In this document: piece by piece, positions 4,192 to 8,794 of the stretch
Layout: every line of letters begins with the position of its first letter
Position numbering within the stretch: position 1 is the stretch's first letter
Source of the DNA: Terriglobales bacterium
Lineage (GTDB): Bacteria; Acidobacteriota; Terriglobia; Terriglobales; Acidobacteriaceae
Length of the DNA stretch: 8,794 nucleotides
NCBI GenBank assembly: GCA_019241735.1
Contig: JAFAWN010000124.1
Span: 1 to 8,794 of the forward strand
Direction: 5' to 3'
Notes under the pieces: generated by a model
The model's input: only the letters and a program-made list of their open reading frames with translations
The model's database searches: none
What the model was told of the DNA's origin: nothing
Translations under genes and position numbers: made by a program

Positions 4192-6090
4192 ATGAAAACC
4201 CGGCAGTGGGCAGTCACGCTTTCTCTGGTGATTCTGGTGCTGCTGGCCATTATTGGGCTCATCCTCACCGGCGAAGCAGGAAAGCCCGGGGCGTGGCAGG
4301 CCTCAAATACCGCAGGGGAGCCGGCGCCGCTGGTGGATGAACAGCCGCTGAAGACGGCGCGCGCGATGGGACGGCTGGCCTCAGATCCTGAAGAGCGGCG
4401 TTATGCGCAGCAAGTTGAAAAACTGGCGGACAATGAAGTGGACCTGTCATTCGCCGATGGATTGCGGGATGCCACGGAGCATGCGGGTCCGGCGACGCCG
4501 CAGAGCCGGCAACTTCACGAGCGGGTGACAAAGGCCGAGGCGCAGGTAAAGGCTGACCAGCAGAAGGTCGATCAGCTCAAGAAACAACTGGCCGCAGCAA
4601 GTGGGGCGCAACAGGATGCTCTGCAGCAGCAACTGGACCTCATGCTGGCCCAGGTGGAGCTGGATGGCGGAGAACTCGACGACGCCCAGGAAGAACTGGC
4701 GCAGTCGGGCGGGGACGCGGAGAGCCGCATCCGGCGCCAGTTTACGCAGCATGAGGCGGGCGAGCACGCACTCGACGCCAGCCGCGCGCTGGAGCAAAGT
4801 TCGAATAATGCTCCCGAGATTGATTATCGCGCGGGCAATCTGCTGGGACAGCTTTCCGCGTGGCGCGCTTTGCAGGCCAACGCGACGCAATTACAAGGGG
4901 CGCGAAATGAGGCGCTGCGCGATGCGGCCGCCCTTACTCAGGAACGCGCCCGGGTGCAGACCCAGGTGAGCGCGAGTAAATCCGGCGAACCCGATGGCGG
5001 CCGGCAAACTGGCGCCCAGACAAGCGCACCGCGTAATGCTTCGCCGGCCTCTGCGGCGGACGCCACGGCGGCGATTGCGTCGATGCACCATTTTTCTGCG
5101 GACCAGAAGAACCTTGCCGATATGGCGAAGCGCATCCAGGAGCATCAGGCGCTAGCCGCAGCTTACGGCAGCTGGATAGATATCGTAAAAGCGCACCAGC
5201 GCAGGGCCTTGAATGGCATGATCCAGTCGGCGCTATGGATCTGCACAATTGTGCTGTTCATGTATCTTGCCGGGCGCGCGCTTGACCGCTTTGTGGTCGA
5301 TCTTTCCACTGAACGCTCACGTATGCGCACCCTGCGCATCATCCTTCGTTTTACGGTGCAGGCGGTGGCAGTGCTGCTGGTGCTGTTTGTGATGTTTGGC
5401 GCGCCCAAACAGACCCCTACAATCCTCGGCCTGGCCGGCGCTGGCCTGACGGTTGCGCTGAAGGACTTTATCGTGGCGTTTGTGGGATGGTTTGTGCTGA
5501 TGGGACGAAATGGGATCCGGGTCGGCGACTGGGTCGAAATTAATGGCGTGGTCGGGGAGGTGCTGGAGATCAGCCTGTTCCGCACGGTGCTTCTTGAAAC
5601 CGGCAACTGGACTGACACCGGTCACCCTACCGGACGGCAGGTGGCGTTTGTGAACAGCTACGCGATCGAAGGACATTTTTTTAATTTCTCCACCAGCGGG
5701 CAATGGTTGTGGGACGAAATCGAGATTCTGATTCCTTCCGATCAGGACCCCTATCCGACAATTGATGCGATCCAGAAAATGGTGACCAAGGAGACGGAAG
5801 CGGATGCCAAAGCTGCGGAAGCGGAATGGAAGCAGGCAACTGTCCGCCACAGCCTGCAATCCGTTTCAGCAACGCCTGCGGTCAACCTGAAGCCAACCAC
5901 CGCGGGGGTAGAGGTGCACGTGCGGTACATCACACATGCCCACGAACGCTTCGCCACGCGAGCGAAGCTATACCAGGCGCTGGTAGCGCTGCTGCATCAG
6001 AAGACTTCTAGCCAGGAATCCGGTGCTGATACCGCCTTCTCCGCGGGCAAAGTCATTAACAACAAAATAGGCGAGCCGGTAGCAAGGTGA
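4192..6090 (+). CDS. MscS-family mechanosensitive ion channel with N-terminal coiled coil
   Basis: A 632-residue protein from ATG 4192; an in-frame ATG at 4180 adds four residues. I prefer 4192 because TATAAT at 4162 leaves almost no leader for 4180 and GGAA (4182-4185) sits 6 nt before 4192. The N-terminus has a hydrophobic signal or anchor (about 5-24). A long Gln/Glu/Ala/Leu-rich helical region follows (about 65-340), with heptad-like coiled coil at about 105-175. Then come membrane segments at about 347-366 and 381-403, and the pore-lining segment (about 408-440: TPTILGLAGAGLTVALKDF), which is the Gly/Ala-rich MscS TM3 pattern. The beta domain begins IRVGDWVEINGVVGEVLEIS (about 443 on), and a cytoplasmic alpha/beta domain runs to about 610. 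MscS channels open under membrane tension to release solutes on osmotic downshock. The large extra N-terminal part resembles the architecture, though not evidently the sequence, of MscK/MscM-type channels and may be a periplasmic sensor or spacer. It is convergent with the next gene, 31 nt away, with no clear terminator. Confidence 0.9.
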   Translation: MKTRQWAVTLSLVILVLLAIIGLILTGEAGKPGAWQASNTAGEPAPLVDEQPLKTARAMGRLASDPEERRYAQQVEKLADNEVDLSFADGLRDATEHAGPATPQSRQLHERVTKAEAQVKADQQKVDQLKKQLAAASGAQQDALQQQLDLMLAQVELDGGELDDAQEELAQSGGDAESRIRRQFTQHEAGEHALDASRALEQSSNNAPEIDYRAGNLLGQLSAWRALQANATQLQGARNEALRDAAALTQERARVQTQVSASKSGEPDGGRQTGAQTSAPRNASPASAADATAAIASMHHFSADQKNLADMAKRIQEHQALAAAYGSWIDIVKAHQRRALNGMIQSALWICTIVLFMYLAGRALDRFVVDLSTERSRMRTLRIILRFTVQAVAVLLVLFVMFGAPKQTPTILGLAGAGLTVALKDFIVAFVGWFVLMGRNGIRVGDWVEINGVVGEVLEISLFRTVLLETGNWTDTGHPTGRQVAFVNSYAIEGHFFNFSTSGQWLWDEIEILIPSDQDPYPTIDAIQKMVTKETEADAKAAEAEWKQATVRHSLQSVSATPAVNLKPTTAGVEVHVRYITHAHERFATRAKLYQALVALLHQKTSSQESGADTAFSAGKVINNKIGEPVAR

Positions 6091-6121
6091 AAAAGCAGGC
6101 GTGCGCTGCATCCTTCTTGGG

Positions 6122-6931
6122 CTAAATCACGGGCCAGTTTTCCGAATGGCCGCTGATGTGGTTCAGCAGACAGGCCTTGATCCCTGTGGGCAGGCGGGAT
6201 GCATGAAGAATTTCCCGCACCAACTTCGGCGGCAAAGACTGGGCAAATTTAAGCGTGCTAGCTAACGGAGTTTTCTGGTGGCGCAGCAATGCCATCCGAA
6301 CCTCGCGGCGCGCCGACCATTGCGGATGGCGGCAGATTGCGTGAATCGCAACTTCCGAAGCGCGGCGATGGAATATTGATTTAATCACCAGCGCCTCGGT
6401 GAGGCGGGAATTTTCGAGCGCGGCTTGCACCACTCTGGACTCGGCATCGATGATCAGCGCGCCCGCAATGTTGCCGGAAGCGCGCCGGGCGAGTGACAGC
6501 CGCTCGCCGGAGGAGATTGTTTCCAGCCGGTTGATGATCACATCCTCCGCCGCTTTCTTCAGATCGGCGGCGACACCGGGCGCGAGGGCCACGTGCAGGA
6601 GGTCAAAGGTGAACAGCGAGCGCACAATCGGCACCGAGATATGGCGCGGGGCCCTGGCATGGGTCGCGATGGCAAGCTTCACCTTCCGGGATTGAATAAC
6701 GCCGGAGTTCTTGTTAAGAGATTCGAAAACTTCGGCAGTCAGGTCCTGCCGCTTCAGCAAAGCCAAGGCAGAGTCTTCGGTGAGAGCCGGATCAGCGGCG
6801 ATGCGACACAGGGCGGCAGGCGCCGGGTAGTCCCTGCCTCGCGACGGGGTGCTGGAGGCGTCTGGGCCGACGTTGCGGGGCGCGAAATCGCCACTCGTCT
6901 GCGGTTCGTTGAATTCAGCGCTGAGGTTCAT
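6122..6931 (-). CDS. Alpha-helical HEAT/DUF2336-like repeat protein, coupled to the sugar kinase
   Basis: A 269-residue protein. The frame extends upstream to 7045, but that part overlaps the kinase gene and is Arg/Pro-rich shadow sequence. The ATG at 6931-6929 overlaps the kinase TGA as ATGA, a typical translational-coupling junction, so I start there. After a disordered N-terminus of about 50 residues, the rest is a run of amphipathic helices of about 20-30 residues (for example AADPALTEDSALALLKRQDL and ESRVVQAALENSRLTEALVI). The 'xxxVVxAALxNxxLTExxV' style recalls DUF2336 and other HEAT-like alpha-solenoids. There is no signal peptide, membrane segment or catalytic motif. Such solenoids usually serve as protein-binding scaffolds. 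Coupling to a GlcNAc-kinase-like protein suggests a role with that enzyme, but this is inference. The family assignment is by pattern only. Confidence 0.7.
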   Translation of the reverse strand: MNLSAEFNEPQTSGDFAPRNVGPDASSTPSRGRDYPAPAALCRIAADPALTEDSALALLKRQDLTAEVFESLNKNSGVIQSRKVKLAIATHARAPRHISVPIVRSLFTFDLLHVALAPGVAADLKKAAEDVIINRLETISSGERLSLARRASGNIAGALIIDAESRVVQAALENSRLTEALVIKSIFHRRASEVAIHAICRHPQWSARREVRMALLRHQKTPLASTLKFAQSLPPKLVREILHASRLPTGIKACLLNHISGHSENWPVI

Positions 6932-7824
6932 CTGCGTGCGCGAGTCAGCGCGCCCATTACCGGGTCGACCAGAGCTTCGCTGAGGGCCACGTTGGGGTAG
7001 GCGTCGCAAACAACATTGTAGAAAACCTGACGGATGGCCTGACAATTCTGAAATACACCGCCGGACATGGCCATTGGAACAATTTCGCCCCGCTGAAAGA
7101 GGCGATTGCGGACGATTTTCGCCAGAGCCGCCAGTTCGGTTCCTGCCCTGGTCAAAATCACGCGCGAAGTTGAGTCCTCGGCTTCAAACGCAGCGAGCAC
7201 CGCGGGAAACAGCAACGAAAAATCCGGGAGCGGACTTGCGTTCGCCGCCAGCACCAGTTGCTCGAAGTCGGAAACATTCCAGGCGGTCATGATTTCCCCA
7301 AGCAGTAACGACCTTTCGCCGGTATCGTAGGACCGCATCGCGGCGGCAACCGCTTCGCGACCAATCCAGTAGCCTGATCCCTGGTCGGAGGCAGCGAATC
7401 CCCATCCTCCGGCGCGTGCAATCTCGCCTTGTGAATTACGCGCGTAGGCGATGGAGCCGGTGCCGGAAATTACGATCACGCCCGGGCCAGATCCAAATGC
7501 GGCCTCGAAGGCGATCTCCATATCGCCCACTATTTCTATTTTGCCGGGGATTATTTCTGATGCCAGCCGGTGCGCGGCTTCACGGATTTCCGGATTTATC
7601 GCCCCTGCGAGTCCCAGACACGCGTTAGTGATTTGTGCAGGCGAAACCTTCGCCGCTTCGCACGCGCTGAGGATTGCGGTAGCGAGCGAGTTTCTCGTCA
7701 CGGACTCGCCCAACCGCACGATATTGCTTCCCCCGGCAGAGCCAGAACCCAGGACGGAGCGTTCGTCGCCGATTACGCATGACGTCTTCGTTCCGCCACC
7801 GTCCAGTCCGAGAAAAGCCGGCAT
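6928..7824 (-). CDS. N-acetylglucosamine kinase-like ATPase, BadF/BadG/BcrA/BcrD family
   Basis: A 298-residue protein of the ASKHA (actin-like/sugar kinase) fold, close to the usual length for GlcNAc kinases of this family. Motifs: phosphate-1 loop LGLDGGGTKTSCVIGD (5-20); Asp101 in IVGDMEIAF, at the expected catalytic-base position; phosphate-2 VISGTGSIAYAR (118-129); GGWGFAASDQGSGYWIGREA (139-158), highly typical of N-acetylhexosamine kinases; and the adenosine motif MAMSGGVFQN (251-260). The likely reaction is ATP-dependent 6-phosphorylation of GlcNAc or a related amino sugar in the cytoplasm, feeding recycling or catabolism; the family also contains glucosamine and MurNAc-type kinases, so the substrate is not certain. 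No strong ribosome binding site precedes the ATG at 7824. It overlaps the helical protein gene by 4 nt and is divergent from the SSS symporter, suggesting joint uptake and phosphorylation of one sugar. Confidence 0.85.
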   Translation of the reverse strand: MPAFLGLDGGGTKTSCVIGDERSVLGSGSAGGSNIVRLGESVTRNSLATAILSACEAAKVSPAQITNACLGLAGAINPEIREAAHRLASEIIPGKIEIVGDMEIAFEAAFGSGPGVIVISGTGSIAYARNSQGEIARAGGWGFAASDQGSGYWIGREAVAAAMRSYDTGERSLLLGEIMTAWNVSDFEQLVLAANASPLPDFSLLFPAVLAAFEAEDSTSRVILTRAGTELAALAKIVRNRLFQRGEIVPMAMSGGVFQNCQAIRQVFYNVVCDAYPNVALSEALVDPVMGALTRARR

Positions 7825-7948
7825 CAGCGTAGTTCTACCACATGAGTGGAGGCCGCAAACGAAGCATCCGCCGCGGGATTACGAGATAGATTCGGCAAGC
7901 ACAAAATCGACTACGAAGAACCAAATCCGCATACTCTAGCTATTAGCG
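7825..7948. other. Shared divergent promoter region of kinase and symporter
   Basis: The 124-nt gap between the kinase start and the symporter start must hold the promoters of both genes unless either is transcribed from further away. I see no confident -35/-10 pairs, no operator dyad of useful length and no member of the palindrome family here. Confidence 0.4.
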
Positions 7949-8794
7949 ATGGCCCTACAGGTTCTGGCACTCAACAGGTTCGATCTCGCCATCATCGCGC
8001 TTTATTTGGCCGGGATCACGCTCTTCGGCCTGCGTTTCCGGAAGCAGCACCGCTCGTTACGCCAGTATTTTCTCGCGGACCGCAACATTCCGTGGTGGGC
8101 AATTTCGCTTTCCATTGTTGCCGCTGAAACCAGCACGCTTACGATTATCAGTATTCCGGGACTGGCTTATGGCTCGAACCTCACGTTTCTGCAGGTGGTC
8201 CTGGGGTACGTGGTGGGCCGCGTCATTATCAGCTTTGTTCTGCTGCCTCAATATTTTCGCGGCAACCTTTACACCGCTTATGAACTGATGGAGCGCCGTT
8301 TCGGCGGCAGGATGCGGTCGCTCACGGCGGGATTATTCTTGCTGACGCGCGCGGCCGCGGAAGGCGTACGAGTCTATGCCGTTTCGATTGTTATAGGAAT
8401 TGCGCTGGGAACCGGCGAGGTGGCGTCGATCGCGATCATTACCGCGCTCACTTTGATTTACACCTTTGAAGGCGGTCTGGCGGCGGTCATTTGGACGGAT
8501 GTAATCCAAACTGGAATTTACATTGGGGGAACGCTGGTCGGTTTGTTCACCATCCTGCACCTGGTGCCGGGAGGATGGGCAACCATTCACGAGACTGCGG
8601 CCGCCGCCGGACGTCTGCAAATATTAGATTTCACTCCTAACTTTTGGAAGCCTTACACATTCTGGGCGGGCTTGATCGGCGGGACATTTCTTACCACCGC
8701 CAGCCACGGCACCGATCAACTCATCGTGCAGCGGCTGCTGTCGGCGCGCAGCCAAAAACAGTCGGTAATGGCGCTGCTTGCAAGCGGCATCGCA
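7949..8794 (+). CDS. Sodium:solute symporter (SSS family), N-terminal part
   Basis: The first 282 codons of a membrane protein that runs off the right edge; SSS proteins usually have about 480-560 residues, so roughly half is present. An in-frame TAG at 7937-7939 makes the ATG at 7949 the only credible start nearby, although there is no clear ribosome binding site. The N-terminus matches the family: TM1 FDLAIIALYLAGITLFGL, then YFLADRNIPWWAISLSIVAA with ETSTLTIISIPGLAYG, the GR-x-x-PWW-x-S-x-x-A-x-x-x-S-x pattern of SSS transporters; later YTAYELMERRFGG (compare the 'T-x-x-E-Y-L-x-x-R-F' motif) and FEGGLAAVIWTDVIQTGIYIGG, again a family hallmark. About seven hydrophobic segments are seen. It would import a solute, probably a sugar or amino sugar given the divergent kinase, using the sodium gradient. 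SSS substrates cannot be read from this sequence. Confidence 0.9.
   Translation, partial: MALQVLALNRFDLAIIALYLAGITLFGLRFRKQHRSLRQYFLADRNIPWWAISLSIVAAETSTLTIISIPGLAYGSNLTFLQVVLGYVVGRVIISFVLLPQYFRGNLYTAYELMERRFGGRMRSLTAGLFLLTRAAAEGVRVYAVSIVIGIALGTGEVASIAIITALTLIYTFEGGLAAVIWTDVIQTGIYIGGTLVGLFTILHLVPGGWATIHETAAAAGRLQILDFTPNFWKPYTFWAGLIGGTFLTTASHGTDQLIVQRLLSARSQKQSVMALLASGIA

Noticed and set aside
6091..6121. Terminator between the convergent channel and helical-protein genes
   Set aside because: The 31-nt gap has no stem of useful length and no T-run.
6932..7045. N-terminal extension of the helical protein to an ATG at 7045
   Set aside because: This part lies wholly within the kinase gene and encodes Arg/Pro-rich sequence; the ATGA junction at 6928-6931 gives a better start.

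Overview
The window reads like chromosomal DNA from an Acidobacteriota-type soil bacterium. This assignment is inferred from gene content and style: a YXWGXW-repeat lipoprotein, a secreted DUF4440-type protein, a BadF-type kinase beside an SSS symporter, moderately high GC, and gaps full of short 'CCCACTCAT...ATGAGTGGG' palindromes. No rRNA, tRNA, CRISPR array or transposase gene is visible.

Layout. Positions 1-279 hold the 3' end of, or a small complete, unrecognised gene. Positions 516-1007 encode a secreted NTF2-fold (DUF4440/SnoaL-like) protein. Positions 1508-3130 encode a large lipoprotein with YXWGXW repeats and low-complexity Arg/Asp and Pro/Ala segments, preceded by a paired LacI/cre-like operator. 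On the minus strand, 3445-3837 encodes a stand-alone photoactive yellow protein (PYP) homologue with the chromophore cysteine and its hydrogen-bonding Tyr and Glu in place. Positions 4192-6090 encode an MscS-family mechanosensitive channel with a long extracytoplasmic coiled coil. A minus-strand pair (6931-6122 and 7824-6928) overlaps by ATGA: an N-acetylglucosamine-kinase-like (BadF/BadG) ATPase followed by an alpha-helical HEAT/DUF2336-like protein. Divergent from the kinase, 7949 to the window end encodes the N-terminal half of a sodium:solute symporter, cut by the edge.

How the genes work together. The clearest functional unit is the right end. A symporter and a sugar kinase fired from a shared 124-nt gap suggest uptake and phosphorylation of an amino sugar or related sugar; the helical protein is translationally coupled to the kinase. 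The left half consists of single genes separated by repeat-rich gaps, mostly envelope or secreted proteins. The PYP gene is alone, with no chromophore-synthesis or signalling partner in view.

The most notable non-coding content is the palindrome family: at least seven full or partial copies in both orientations, including an 83-84 nt tandem array. One copy keeps the apical sequence of the others while its stem arms are replaced by a different complementary pair. The most notable gene is the PYP homologue.
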